A stretch of DNA of 64,000 nucleotides from positions 62,001-126,000 of the forward strand of contig NZ_JBEBMH010000009.1 of assembly GCF_040081985.1 (NCBI RefSeq), read 5' to 3'. The stretch is from Kumtagia yinganensis (GTDB lineage: Bacteria > Pseudomonadota > Alphaproteobacteria > Rhizobiales > Rhizobiaceae). Shown here piece by piece: positions 54,239 through 64,000 of the stretch. Each line of letters opens with the position of its first letter. The first letter of the stretch is position 1. The position numbers and the translations under genes were made by a program. The notes under the pieces were generated by a model. That model did not search any database. It was not told where the DNA came from and saw nothing but the letters and a program-made list of their open reading frames with translations.

Positions 54239-54901
54239 ATGAGCGAAGAATTCGTCCTCTACATTGGCAACAAATGTTTCTCCTCCTGGTCGCTGCGGCC
54301 GTGGATCGCCATGCGCCATCTCGAAATCCCGTTTCGGGAGGAATTCGTGCGGCTGCGCACGCCGGAGACCGCCGCGAATCTTGCCAGGATTTCGCCGACC
54401 GGACAGGTGCCCGTCTTGAATCACAATGGCAGGATCATCTGGGAAACCCTTGCGATCCTTGAATATTTGAACGACCTCTTTCCGGAGAGGCAGCTCTGGC
54501 CCGCCGATCTCGATGCGCGTGCGCTGGCGCGGTCGGTGGCGACTGAAATGCATTCCGGTTTCCGGGAGCTTCGCTACGGCTGGCCGATGAATTTGCGCCG
54601 GCCGAAGGCGCACAAGCCGATGCAGGGCGAAGGCGACGGCAATCGCCGCCGCATCGAAGCGATCTGGCGCGAATGCCGGCGGAAATTCGGGGAGGGTGGG
54701 CCTTTCCTGTTTGGTGATTTCACCGCCACCGACGCCATGTATGCGCCGGTGGTGACGCGCTTCGACACTTATGGCGGCAAACTGGACCCGGATATCCGCT
54801 CTTACGTCGACGCCGTGCTGGACACGCCGGGGATGCGCCACTGGTATGCCGAAGCGGCGAAGGAGCCATGGCCGGAACCCGGCCCGCACGAACAGGATTG
54901 A
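54239..54901 (+). CDS. glutathione S-transferase
   Basis: A 220-residue GST, with thioredoxin-fold N-terminus (YIGNKCFSSWSLRPWIAMRH, Ser or Cys catalytic candidates), the conserved cis-Pro in TGQVPVL and the glutathione-contacting pair WETLAILEYLND, then an all-helical C-terminal domain ending in FGDFTATDAMYAPVV. GAGGAAG precedes the ATG. Likely in detoxification of electrophiles; the class is uncertain. A terminator follows. Confidence 0.88.
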   Translation: MSEEFVLYIGNKCFSSWSLRPWIAMRHLEIPFREEFVRLRTPETAANLARISPTGQVPVLNHNGRIIWETLAILEYLNDLFPERQLWPADLDARALARSVATEMHSGFRELRYGWPMNLRRPKAHKPMQGEGDGNRRRIEAIWRECRRKFGEGGPFLFGDFTATDAMYAPVVTRFDTYGGKLDPDIRSYVDAVLDTPGMRHWYAEAAKEPWPEPGPHEQD

Positions 54902-54929
54902 TCGCGGATCGGCTCACCGTCGAAAAAAA

Positions 54930-54970
54930 ACGCCTCCCGCACCTGTGACAGTGCTGGAGGCGTCTTTTTG
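54930..54970. terminator. terminator after GST
   Basis: ACGCCTCC (54930-54937) pairs with GGAGGCGT (54956-54963) around an 18-base loop; T5 at 54965-54969 and an A run before the stem. Confidence 0.8.
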
Positions 54971-55070
54971 TCTTTGGCTGTCTATTGAACTGCCTCGGAC
55001 ATCACATTAATGCACCGCAGGCAAAAGGGTTCCAGACTTTTTTGCGATTTTTTTCGTCGCGGTTCACAAT

Positions 55071-55099
55071 GCAAAAAGGGCGGCCTCGCGACCGCCCTT
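55071..55099 (-). terminator. terminator of groESL
   Basis: AAGGGCGG (55076-55083) pairs with CCGCCCTT (55092-55099); read on the minus strand the stem is followed by TTT, fitting the end of groL at 55155. Confidence 0.82.
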
Positions 55100-55154
55100 C
55101 CGTATTTTCGAGCCTTGGCTGGCTGGGTCCTCGGGGCAAGCCCGAGGACGGACT

Positions 55155-56798
<1,644 letters not shown>

Positions 56799-56863
56799 TG
56801 TTTGAATTCCTTCGGAATTGAGGCAGTTGGGAATGGGCAGTTGGCAGACGGGTTTCAGCAGGC

Positions 56864-56891
56864 CTATTGCCTATTGCCTACTGCCGATTGC
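56864..56891. repeat. four tandem 7-mers between groES and groL
   Basis: Plus-strand units CTATTGC, CTATTGC, CTACTGC and CGATTGC follow one another without gaps, in the transcribed spacer of groESL. They could be a small mRNA element or a repeat-expansion site. Confidence 0.7.
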
Positions 56892-56902
56892 CCAAATTCA
56901 GA

Positions 56903-57199
56903 TCAGCCGATGATGCCCATGATGTCGGATTCCTTCATGATCAGAAGGTCTTCGCCATTGAGCTTCACTTCGGTGCCGGACCACTTGCCGAACAGGATGC
57001 GGTCGCCGGCCTTGACGTCCAGCGGGACCAGCTTGCCGGCTTCGTCGCGGGCGCCCGAACCGACGGCGATGATCTCGCCTTCCTGCGGCTTCTCCTTGGC
57101 GGTATCCGGAATGATGATTCCGCCCTTGGTCTTTTCTTCGGATTCGACGCGGCGGACGACCACACGGTCATGCAGCGGCCGGAAATTCGACTTTGCCAT
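56903..57199 (-). CDS. groES: co-chaperonin GroES
   Basis: 10-kDa co-chaperonin, 98 residues, that caps GroEL. The mobile-loop region is seen in SEEKTKGGIIIPDTAKEKPQ and the family start FRPLHDRVVVRRVESE. It is first in the operon, below a CIRCE operator and a sigma-70-like promoter. Confidence 0.98.
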   Translation of the reverse strand: MAKSNFRPLHDRVVVRRVESEEKTKGGIIIPDTAKEKPQEGEIIAVGSGARDEAGKLVPLDVKAGDRILFGKWSGTEVKLNGEDLLIMKESDIMGIIG

Positions 57200-57263
57200 G
57201 ATTGACTATCCCTGAATGCGGATGTTGAAAGGGTTTCCTCCATCCGGTCTGACCGGATCACAA

Positions 57264-57290
57264 TTAGCACTCGTCTTGGGTGAGTGCTAA
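57264..57290. promoter_or_regulatory. CIRCE element (HrcA operator)
   Basis: TTAGCACTC (57264-57272), nine bases, then GAGTGCTAA (57282-57290): the exact consensus bound by the heat-shock repressor HrcA, in the 5' leader of groES. Confidence 0.97.
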
Positions 57291-57299
57291 CGTGGCGCG

Positions 57300-57328
57300 G
57301 AGATAGGCCCTGGCCTTCGCGATGTCAA
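57300..57328 (-). promoter_or_regulatory. groESL promoter
   Basis: On the minus strand TTGACA (57328-57323) and TATCTC (57305-57300) are 17 bases apart, close to sigma-70 consensus, just upstream of the CIRCE element. Confidence 0.8.
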
Positions 57329-57484
57329 GAACGCGGCGAGGCGTGCGGCATCCGATTTCGGGTCGATTTTTGCAGAGAGTGCCTCGGGCGGGGGCAAAGC
57401 CTTCGTGTCGGGCGTTTGCCGCACGGAAATCCGGACAGGATGCCCCGCCGAGGCGAGGCATCGCAAAGCGGTCGGCTTCGCCGG

Positions 57485-59428
57485 TCAGCCGACGATGCGC
57501 AGGTTTGAAAGCTCGTTGGCGATTTCCTCGAACACCACATCCAGGGTCGCACCGGTGGCGTTCCAGAACAGGATCTTGTTCTTGTCGATGCGGGACGGTG
57601 AGGCGCAATCCTTGAGGAGGCCGATCTGCGTCTTCTCCGCAGCCTTCTTCTCGTCGAGATCGAGAGCGACGGTCATGACGATGATCTTGCCGCCGTTGGG
57701 AGTCAGGTCGGCTTTCAGATGGGAGAAGGCTGAATTGTTGCAAAGCGCCTTGAAGTGCTCGTTCATCGCGGCGGTGTAGTTGGCGTTAGTGAAGGTCGTC
57801 TTGGGGATCGACGTGCTGGTACCCTGGAAGATGCGCCCGGTCTTGGTCGTGTCGACGATCAGTCTGGTGTAACCCAGCGAGGAATAGATCGACCGGTTGC
57901 CGGTGCTGTCGGAATATGGGTTGCCGTTTTCGTCACCCAGGGAATCCGGCGTGTAATAAGTGTTCGCGCCGTCGGTCACGACGATCACCACCTTGTCGTT
58001 GCCACGGTCGCTCTCCGGGCGTCCACCCGTGAATGGCAAGGTACTCGACACCGTTCTCCAACCCCAGGCCATGCCCTCTGGAACGTTGGTCGCGCCGAGC
58101 GGCTGCATGGCGTCGATGGCGTTGTTGATCGTCGTCTTACCGGCCGCCACGGACGTATCGGTCAAAGGCGTTATCGCGGTCGTGGTGCAACTCTGGTTGG
58201 GGCCGATGATGGCCTTGTCATGGGCTCTAATGCCTTCGACCGCCTTCTGGGGGTGCTGGTCGAAATATTTGGGCATGAATTTCTGCCGCCGGTTGTTTTC
58301 CGTGTCGGTGTACTGATCCGGCCACCAGTTGTTGTAGGACCGGATCGGATCGGACTCGTCGGGCGCGAACATCGGCACGAACAACGTCGCCGGCGTTCCG
58401 GTGGAGGGTACGGTGTCGTCCACGTCATAGGGTGATGGGCGAGCCTCGACGCAGCCTTTCCATGCGGCAAACGCCGCATAGTTCGGCCGGTTTTCGTACA
58501 CGTCCTGGTATTCCGTGCACTTGCCGTTTTTGGTTTTCGAACACACGGTGCCGGTCTTCACAGCCGTGTAGCCGCTTATACGCTGAAGGTCCTTATACAA
58601 TGAGAAGCGAGTGACCTTCTTGTTTTCCTCGGTTCCCCAGCCGGTTCCCTTCTTGTACCAGATGCCACCCACGTTCTCGACGTATTTGCTGTTGCCGTAA
58701 TTGGCCTTGCTCATCGTCGTCCAATCGAAATTCTCGTGATGGATCGGCGAGATGCCATCCTGATCCATCCAGGTCTTGTCAGCGTTGTCCGGACCGATAT
58801 TCACCGACGCGGCGAACGGCACGAGCGAGAATTGGACGGGCTTCACGACCTGCGTCATCTGGTCGGCCTGGGCGGAGAGCGTGGTGACAAGTTCCTTCGC
58901 TGCCTTCTTGAGCAGATCCATTCGCATCGTGCTGGAACTGCCGCCTTTTTCGGACATCGACCCGGAATTGTCGAGGACGAGCGCAACCTCGAGCGTGTTC
59001 TTCAGCCTGACCTCGGAGGTCTCGCTGAAGGCGACGCTCGTGACCGCGTTGCTGCCAAGCATGCTGGTCAGCGCCGGCAGGAAATAGGGATCGTATGTCG
59101 TGGCCGCCGAGAGCTTGAGCGTGCCGCCGCCTGCATTGTCCTTGGGCAGCACGAGCGTCAATGTCACCTTGCTCATATCCAGGCCGTTCGCGTTGGCCTC
59201 GAAGAAGTCCCTGGCATATTTCTCGACATCCGCGTCCTCCATGCCTTCGAGGTAGACGCGCGCCGCGGCGATGCCGGCGGCGTCGAGAGCCGAGAGCGCC
59301 TGGGCGCGTTCTCGGGTCAGTTCCGCGTAGTCGATCGCAAGGGCGAGACCGCCAACCATCGGCAGCATGCAGATTACGGTGATCATGGCATAGTTGCCGC
59401 GCCGGTCGGCCCAGAATTTCCGAAACAT
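57485..59428 (-). CDS. TadE/TadG-like pilus assembly protein with vWA domain
   Basis: A 647-residue protein with an N-terminal TadE/G-like segment (DRRGNYAMITVICMLPMVGG, one membrane helix) and a von Willebrand factor A domain whose MIDAS motif is LVLDNSGSMS; later parts carry VIVVTDGANTYY, the distal metal-site Asp. Resembles TadG of the Flp/Tad pilus, which is exposed to the periplasm and may stabilise the pilus. No other tad gene is in the window. ATG 59428 is chosen; GTG 59437 is an alternative. It faces away from groES across about 285 bases of regulatory DNA. Confidence 0.87.
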   Translation of the reverse strand: MFRKFWADRRGNYAMITVICMLPMVGGLALAIDYAELTRERAQALSALDAAGIAAARVYLEGMEDADVEKYARDFFEANANGLDMSKVTLTLVLPKDNAGGGTLKLSAATTYDPYFLPALTSMLGSNAVTSVAFSETSEVRLKNTLEVALVLDNSGSMSEKGGSSSTMRMDLLKKAAKELVTTLSAQADQMTQVVKPVQFSLVPFAASVNIGPDNADKTWMDQDGISPIHHENFDWTTMSKANYGNSKYVENVGGIWYKKGTGWGTEENKKVTRFSLYKDLQRISGYTAVKTGTVCSKTKNGKCTEYQDVYENRPNYAAFAAWKGCVEARPSPYDVDDTVPSTGTPATLFVPMFAPDESDPIRSYNNWWPDQYTDTENNRRQKFMPKYFDQHPQKAVEGIRAHDKAIIGPNQSCTTTAITPLTDTSVAAGKTTINNAIDAMQPLGATNVPEGMAWGWRTVSSTLPFTGGRPESDRGNDKVVIVVTDGANTYYTPDSLGDENGNPYSDSTGNRSIYSSLGYTRLIVDTTKTGRIFQGTSTSIPKTTFTNANYTAAMNEHFKALCNNSAFSHLKADLTPNGGKIIVMTVALDLDEKKAAEKTQIGLLKDCASPSRIDKNKILFWNATGATLDVVFEEIANELSNLRIVG

Positions 59429-59579
59429 TTGACGCACCCGATCGTAGATCTATCGAAAGACGATCGCATGAATAGTTGAACATCCTGTCAGCCGGGATGG
59501 TTAAAGTTGGCGGGCAAAGTTCAAAATGGATTAACCATGCGCAAGGCGGGACGGCCGGCGATGCAACCGGAGCGATTGT

Positions 59580-59987
59580 TCAGGAGGTTGGGCCGGCCAG
59601 CCTGGACAGCTTGTAGGGGGGACGCGCCTGCTCCGGCGCTTCGTCGGAGGGCTCATCTGCCGGCGTCAGGATAATCTCCTGAACCGGGTGCGCGGCGTCG
59701 TGTTCCGGCTCCCCGGAGGCAAGCTGGTTTCTGCGGATTTCGGCGGACAGGTCGCGGATGGCCGCGTCCACCGAGCGCGCCACGCGGACGACTTCGTCAT
59801 GCGCCCGCCTGGAACGCAGCATGGCGCTAAGGGCGAAGCCGGCCGATGCCAAGGCGAGCACCAGCGTCGCGGCGGCGATCGCCAGCACAAGGTCGACCGG
59901 CGGTACGCCGGCGCCGGCGGCGCTTTTCAGCGCGATGAAACATATGACACAAAAGACCGCCGCGCAGGCGATCAGTCTTCCCGACAT
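59580..59987 (-). CDS. small membrane protein of unknown function
   Basis: A 135-residue protein with two hydrophobic segments near the start (LIACAAVFCVICFIALKSAA and LVLAIAAATLVLALASAGFA), then a charged helix that could form a coiled coil (SVDAAIRDLSAEIRRNQ) and an acidic, Pro-rich tail. Family not recognised. ATG 59987 is preferred, with GGGGA before it; the frame is open to 60056. It lies between the TadG-like gene and the divergent HAD gene. Confidence 0.65.
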   Translation of the reverse strand: MSGRLIACAAVFCVICFIALKSAAGAGVPPVDLVLAIAAATLVLALASAGFALSAMLRSRRAHDEVVRVARSVDAAIRDLSAEIRRNQLASGEPEHDAAHPVQEIILTPADEPSDEAPEQARPPYKLSRLAGPTS

Positions 59988-60159
59988 GGTTTCGTCCCCG
60001 GTAACACCGCGCCGTCCCTTCCTCGTTCCCATCGGAGGCGGCCTTGCCGCCACCATCTTGCACGGCGGGGCGGGGCTGTTAAGTCAAAGCTGGTGACACG
60101 GCGAAAACTCTCGGTTAATCCGGGCGCGGCCGATCGCTGGGCGGGCGGCCGGCATATGG

Positions 60160-61038
60160 ATGAAAATGGCAAGGTGCGGTGCGGCTTTGGTCGAATTCGT
60201 TGAATCGCTGGACGAGCTTTCCGGCGCCTATTCCGCCGTGCTGTGCGATGTCTGGGGCGTGGTCCACAACGGTGTTTCCGCCTATCCGCAGGCCGGCGTG
60301 GCGCTTGAGCGTGCGCGTGCCAAGGGATTGGCCGTGGTGCTGATCACCAACTCGCCGCGTCCGCATGAAGGCGTCGAAAAGCAGTTGCGGGCCATCGGCG
60401 TGCCGGATTCGGCCTGGGACCGGGTGGTGACCTCGGGCGACGTGACCCGCGAGTTGATCCGCCAGGGGCCGCGAAAAATCTTCCATCTCGGGCCGGAGCG
60501 CGACGAACCGATCTTCGAGGGCATCGATGTGGAACTCGTCGAGGAGCCGGAAGCCGCGGCGATCGTCTGCACGGGCCTGTTCGACGACGAGGCCGAGACG
60601 CCGGATGACTATACCGAACAGCTCCGCCGGTTGCGTTCGCGCGATTTGCCGTTCATCTGCGCCAATCCGGACATCGTGGTCGAGCGCGGCCACAAGATGA
60701 TTTTCTGCGCCGGCGCGCTGGCGCGCGACTACGGCCTGCTCGGCGGCCGCACGCTGATTGCCGGCAAGCCGTATCGCCCCATCTATGAGGCCGCCCTTGC
60801 CGCGGCGGGCGAGGTGCTCGGCCGCGAGGTCGCGGAGAAGGAGGCGCTGGCCGTCGGCGACGGCATGCTGACCGACATCAAGGGCGCCGCCGACAACGGC
60901 ATTGACGCGCTTTACGTTTCCGGCGGCATCCACGCCAAGGATTATGGCGATATCGATGACCCGGATCGCGAGCGCCTCGCGGCGTTCCTTACCCATCACG
61001 GCCGGACGCCCGTCGCCGTGATTCCGCGTTTGCGATAG
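60160..61038 (+). CDS. HAD-superfamily hydrolase (TIGR01459, NagD-like)
   Basis: A 292-residue class IIA HAD phosphatase. Motif I is DVWGVVHNG, where the nucleophile Asp is in CDVWGVVH; motif II is VLITNSPRP, motif III has the Lys in IAGKPYRP and motif IV is AVGDGMLTDIKGA. The substrate is not known; relatives dephosphorylate sugar or nucleotide phosphates. It starts 15 bases before the next gene and is likely in an operon with ribF. Confidence 0.88.
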   Translation: MKMARCGAALVEFVESLDELSGAYSAVLCDVWGVVHNGVSAYPQAGVALERARAKGLAVVLITNSPRPHEGVEKQLRAIGVPDSAWDRVVTSGDVTRELIRQGPRKIFHLGPERDEPIFEGIDVELVEEPEAAAIVCTGLFDDEAETPDDYTEQLRRLRSRDLPFICANPDIVVERGHKMIFCAGALARDYGLLGGRTLIAGKPYRPIYEAALAAAGEVLGREVAEKEALAVGDGMLTDIKGAADNGIDALYVSGGIHAKDYGDIDDPDRERLAAFLTHHGRTPVAVIPRLR

Positions 61039-61053
61039 ACGGGCCGGCACACC

Positions 61054-62040
61054 ATGTCCCAAGGCGGCTTCGAATGGCTGACCGGTTCGCGGACCTTGCC
61101 CGAGCGGCTGCGCGACGGTGTCGTGGCGATCGGAAATTTCGACGGGGTGCACCGCGGCCATCAGGCGGTGCTCGATCGGGCTCTTGAGGAAGCACGGGCG
61201 CGTGGCATGCCGGCGCTTGTGTTGACCTTCGAGCCGCACCCGCGTTCGGTGTTCCGCCCGGACATTCCGCTGCCGCGCATAACACCGGCGCCGGTCAAGG
61301 CGAGGCTGATCCGCCTGTTGGGGTTCGACGCCATCGTCGAGCAGGAGTTTTCGCGGGCATTTGCCCAGATGTCAGCGGACGAATTCATCGACGACGTGCT
61401 GGTGCGCCGGCTCGGCGTCGGACATGTGGTGACGGGATTCGATTTCCACTTCGGCAGGAACCGGCAGGGTGACCCGGCCTTTCTGGTCGCCGCCGCCAAG
61501 AGCCGAGGATTCGGCGTCACCCAGGTCGAAGCGTTCAGCGACGAGGGCGGCGATATCGTCTCGTCCAGCCGCATCAGGACGCTGCTCGAAGCGGGCGACG
61601 TCTCGCAGGCGGCGGGCTTGCTCGGCTATCGCTTCACGGTCGAGAGCGAGATTGTGCACGGCAAGAAACTCGGGCGGACGCTGGGTTTCCCGACCGCCAA
61701 CATGGTGCTGCCCGACGACGCGGTGCTGCGTCACGGCATCTATGCCGTGCGGCTGCGCCGCGCCAATGGCGACCTGCATGACGGCGTGGCGAGTTTCGGC
61801 CGCCGGCCGACGGTGGAGAGCGACGGTCAGCCGCTGCTCGAGACCTATGTGTTCGATTTCGCCGGCGATCTCTATCGCGAGGTCTGTGACGTATCGTTCT
61901 TTGGCTTCCTGCGCGGCGAGGAAAAATTCGACGGTCTGGACGCGCTGCTCGACCAGATGAACCGCGACAAGGAAGAGGCGCGGGCGCTGCTCAGCGCTGC
62001 CGCGCCGCTTTCGGCCCTGGACCTTGCCGTCGCCTTCTGA
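61054..62040 (+). CDS. ribF: bifunctional riboflavin kinase/FAD synthetase (RibF)
   Basis: Makes FMN and FAD from riboflavin. The N-terminal FAD synthetase domain is marked by AIGNFDGVHRGHQAVLDRAL and ISSSRIRTLL-like SSSRIRTLLEAGDV, and the C-terminal flavokinase by GRTLGFPTANMVLP and LETYVFDFAGDLY. 328 residues is standard. It lies 15 bases after the HAD gene in the same direction; its stop faces the HdeD-like gene, 3 bases away. Confidence 0.95.
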   Translation: MSQGGFEWLTGSRTLPERLRDGVVAIGNFDGVHRGHQAVLDRALEEARARGMPALVLTFEPHPRSVFRPDIPLPRITPAPVKARLIRLLGFDAIVEQEFSRAFAQMSADEFIDDVLVRRLGVGHVVTGFDFHFGRNRQGDPAFLVAAAKSRGFGVTQVEAFSDEGGDIVSSSRIRTLLEAGDVSQAAGLLGYRFTVESEIVHGKKLGRTLGFPTANMVLPDDAVLRHGIYAVRLRRANGDLHDGVASFGRRPTVESDGQPLLETYVFDFAGDLYREVCDVSFFGFLRGEEKFDGLDALLDQMNRDKEEARALLSAAAPLSALDLAVAF

Positions 62041-62043
62041 CGC

Positions 62044-62613
62044 TTATTTTCTCAGGCCGAAACCGAAGGCGATGAAACTGACGCCCTGGATGATCAGGTC
62101 GACCGCCAGGAAGATGCCCAGGATCCACAGGCTGTTGACCGGCCATCCCGCCCAGATGACCAGGCCGGCAAGCGTCGTGATGACACCCGAAGCGACGATC
62201 CAACCCCAGCCGGAGAGCGATTTGCCGGTGAACCCGACCCAGACGCGAAGCAGCCCGGATACCACCAGCGTGATCGCCAGGAACAAGGTCAGGAATGCCG
62301 AGGCGAGCAAGGGATTGGTGAAGGCGAAATAGCCGGCGACGATGTAAAGCAGGCCGCTGATCAGCCACCAGAAGAAGCTGCCCCACGACTTGACGCCGAA
62401 TGCGTGGATGATCTCCATGACGCCGCCAGCGATCATCATCCAGCCGACGAAGAAAACCGACGCCGCTGTGGCGATGAGAAGGTTGCCGGCGGCGATCACG
62501 CCAAGGACAAGAAGCAGCACGCCCAGGACGACGAACCAACCCCATTTTGTCCGCGTCTCGCGGTTGGCTTCATTCAGTGAGCCCTGAGTCGCTCCGGATA
62601 CCGTCATTGTCAT
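62044..62613 (-). CDS. HdeD-family membrane protein (DUF308)
   Basis: A 189-residue protein with six hydrophobic helices, DUF308 repeats and the pattern VFFVGWMMIAGGVMEIIHAF. HdeD of E. coli supports acid resistance; here the role is assumed only by family. GGAGGGGATG lies upstream of ATG 62613, on the minus strand. Convergent with ribF. Confidence 0.9.
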   Translation of the reverse strand: MTMTVSGATQGSLNEANRETRTKWGWFVVLGVLLLVLGVIAAGNLLIATAASVFFVGWMMIAGGVMEIIHAFGVKSWGSFFWWLISGLLYIVAGYFAFTNPLLASAFLTLFLAITLVVSGLLRVWVGFTGKSLSGWGWIVASGVITTLAGLVIWAGWPVNSLWILGIFLAVDLIIQGVSFIAFGFGLRK

Positions 62614-62830
62614 CCCCTCCTTGAAAATGCCGCGACATGCCGCAGGGGAAGGTTAGTCCTGCGCGGGGCGCCCGTCCAGCGGATGAAATGCGAACATGTC
62701 GTTCAGAGCGAAAAGGAATTTTTACAGGAACTCGTTAAGGCCGCCTAGCGGAACGATTGGGCCGGCCGGGTGACAAGCCGTCTGCCGTTTCGATTTCACG
62801 GCGCGCCGATCCTACGGATGCGCGGCAAGC

Positions 62831-63886
62831 TCAGAAAGACTTGCTGAAGGTGAAGGTCTTTCGGCAGTCCCCGTCGTTCAACGTGCAGGAGTGCCCGGCC
62901 GTAATCCTGACCGATTTCCAGGGGTGGAACTCGAACCCCCAGCCGGCCCGGTTGAAGCCGCCCGACGAATTCGGCAGTTCCACGAACAGATGGTCGATGA
63001 CCCACTTGGGAAGTTTGACCTTGTCGTAGAGGAACTCCTTTATGATGGTCTTCAGGATCAGTTCGTTGGCGATGTGGTGGAGGGCGTTCGGTGACAGCGA
63101 TATGTCGCCGTCCGGTCCGCCGATGACGACGCCGAACTCGTCGATGTGGACGTTGCAGCGGACCGGGGACAAAGCGAGGTGAAGGGCGCTGAAGTCGAGC
63201 GTCGCGGACTGTCCGTCCGTCCATGAGATTTCGCGAAAGCCGGTGCCGCTGGTGGCAAGGAACGACATGTCGATGGCGTCGGGTCCCGCCTGCTTCTTGC
63301 CTTCTATGAAGGTCCGCCCGTTGGCCTTCTGCGCATCCCGCACGGCCTGCGCGAGCTTTTTGTAGTTGCGCGGGCTGAAGTTGATGCCGTCGTGGGTCGT
63401 GCCGCCGATGGCCGGTTCGCCGTCGATGAATTCTTCCAGCTTGATCCCCAGCACCGAGGTGCGTTTCGCGATCGTCTGATAGATGTCGCTGCTCAGATAC
63501 TTCGGCGGGCCGCCTTGCGGGTCGCCCATGCGGCCCCAGTCATGCGGCGCGATGTAGACACGGCAGAGGCCGGGCTTGTTGGTCGAGATGTCGAGGTGCA
63601 GATAGTTGTAGGTATGGGTCTGGCTGTAGCCGAACGCATCGATGCCGGCATCCCGCCAGGGATCGTTCTCGCCGGGCAGGGTGACGTTGTGCTTGCGGAA
63701 CCGGGTGTTGTGTTCGGCCTTCGTCAGCAGGCGCTCGTATTGGTCGCAGTGGAACTCGAAGCCGTAATAGTGGCGCGAATAGCCGGTGATCCGCCAGCGC
63801 ATCCCGTCGAGCGACAGGCCGACCTCGTTGAGCCTCAGCCTGATCTTGTTGCCTTCCGCCGCCGAAAGAGTCCTATCCCCACTCAT
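62831..63886 (-). CDS. hypothetical 351-residue protein
   Basis: A soluble protein with no family recognised. It is rich in aromatic residues and His (SRHYYGFEFHCDQYE, TYNYLHLDISTN, VRITAGHSCTL), which could fit a beta-rich fold. There is no signal peptide and no membrane segment. The four Cys are spread, with CTLNDGDC near the C-terminus. It stands alone at the right end of the window. Confidence 0.7.
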   Translation of the reverse strand: MSGDRTLSAAEGNKIRLRLNEVGLSLDGMRWRITGYSRHYYGFEFHCDQYERLLTKAEHNTRFRKHNVTLPGENDPWRDAGIDAFGYSQTHTYNYLHLDISTNKPGLCRVYIAPHDWGRMGDPQGGPPKYLSSDIYQTIAKRTSVLGIKLEEFIDGEPAIGGTTHDGINFSPRNYKKLAQAVRDAQKANGRTFIEGKKQAGPDAIDMSFLATSGTGFREISWTDGQSATLDFSALHLALSPVRCNVHIDEFGVVIGGPDGDISLSPNALHHIANELILKTIIKEFLYDKVKLPKWVIDHLFVELPNSSGGFNRAGWGFEFHPWKSVRITAGHSCTLNDGDCRKTFTFSKSF

Positions 63887-64000
63887 GTCCGACCTCGCTC
63901 CTTGGTTTGAACTCGCCTTTGCGAATGTGGAGAGAGTGACATTCTATGTGGATTTTGTAACAGGTGCACGCTGCCGGCTGAACGGCCTGTGTCCATCTCG

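Overview
The window is GC-rich alphaproteobacterial chromosome, most like Rhizobiales of the Mesorhizobium/Phyllobacteriaceae type. The evidence is the iolR-C-D-E-B inositol operon with an IolR-type GGAA-N6-TTCC operator, the aapJQMP amino-acid transporter, complex I NDUFS4-type and NDUFS6-type small proteins, a groESL operon with a CIRCE element, and DUF3329, TIGR01459 and TadG-like genes. No species is claimed.

Layout. (1) 1-7.2 kb: myo-inositol catabolism, from the 3' part of iolR through iolC, iolD, an orphan 122-codon gene, iolE (TTG start), a small membrane protein and iolB, closed by a strong hairpin. (2) 7.3-8.5 kb: a phytanoyl-CoA dioxygenase-like gene on the minus strand. (3) 9.2-17.7 kb: a type I restriction-modification locus (hsdM, hsdS, hsdR) carrying extra genes: an acidic 174-residue protein overlapping both hsdM and hsdS, a GIY-YIG-like protein, a member of a small repeated family, and a BrnT/BrnA toxin-antitoxin pair lodged between two perfect 54-bp copies of the hsdR 5' end. 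(4) 18-32.6 kb: accessory DNA with a Ca2+/H+ antiporter, an IS3-type transposase relic, two large RTX proteins (one with a subtilisin-like protease domain), three decayed RTX fragments, an ExoIII/EEP/phospholipase D group, an AraC regulator and a LysR pseudogene ending at tRNA-Pro(TGG). (5) 32.8-36.2 kb: a surface-polysaccharide-like module (GSCFA protein, alpha/beta hydrolase with TPRs, ABC-2 permease). (6) 36.5-64 kb: mostly core genes: NDUFS4-like, tRNA-Arg(TCT), metC, aapJQMP, a FAD monooxygenase, a zinc finger protein, ppk-ppx, two DoxX genes, fumC, a methyltransferase, a GST, groESL, a TadG/vWA protein, a HAD phosphatase, ribF, an HdeD-like gene and an unknown protein.

The iol genes form one pathway: kinase/aldolase, hydrolase, dehydratase and isomerase for inositol breakdown to central metabolites. 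Aap is a complete ABC importer. ppk and ppx form a polyphosphate synthesis/hydrolysis pair. groES and groL share one heat-shock promoter with the HrcA operator. The main unusual structures are the 54-bp hsdR duplication around brnTA, the nested extra genes of the hsd locus, and a gene at 51980-53146 whose conserved family domain is split in frame by a 79-bp palindrome plus an expanded 30-bp tandem repeat.
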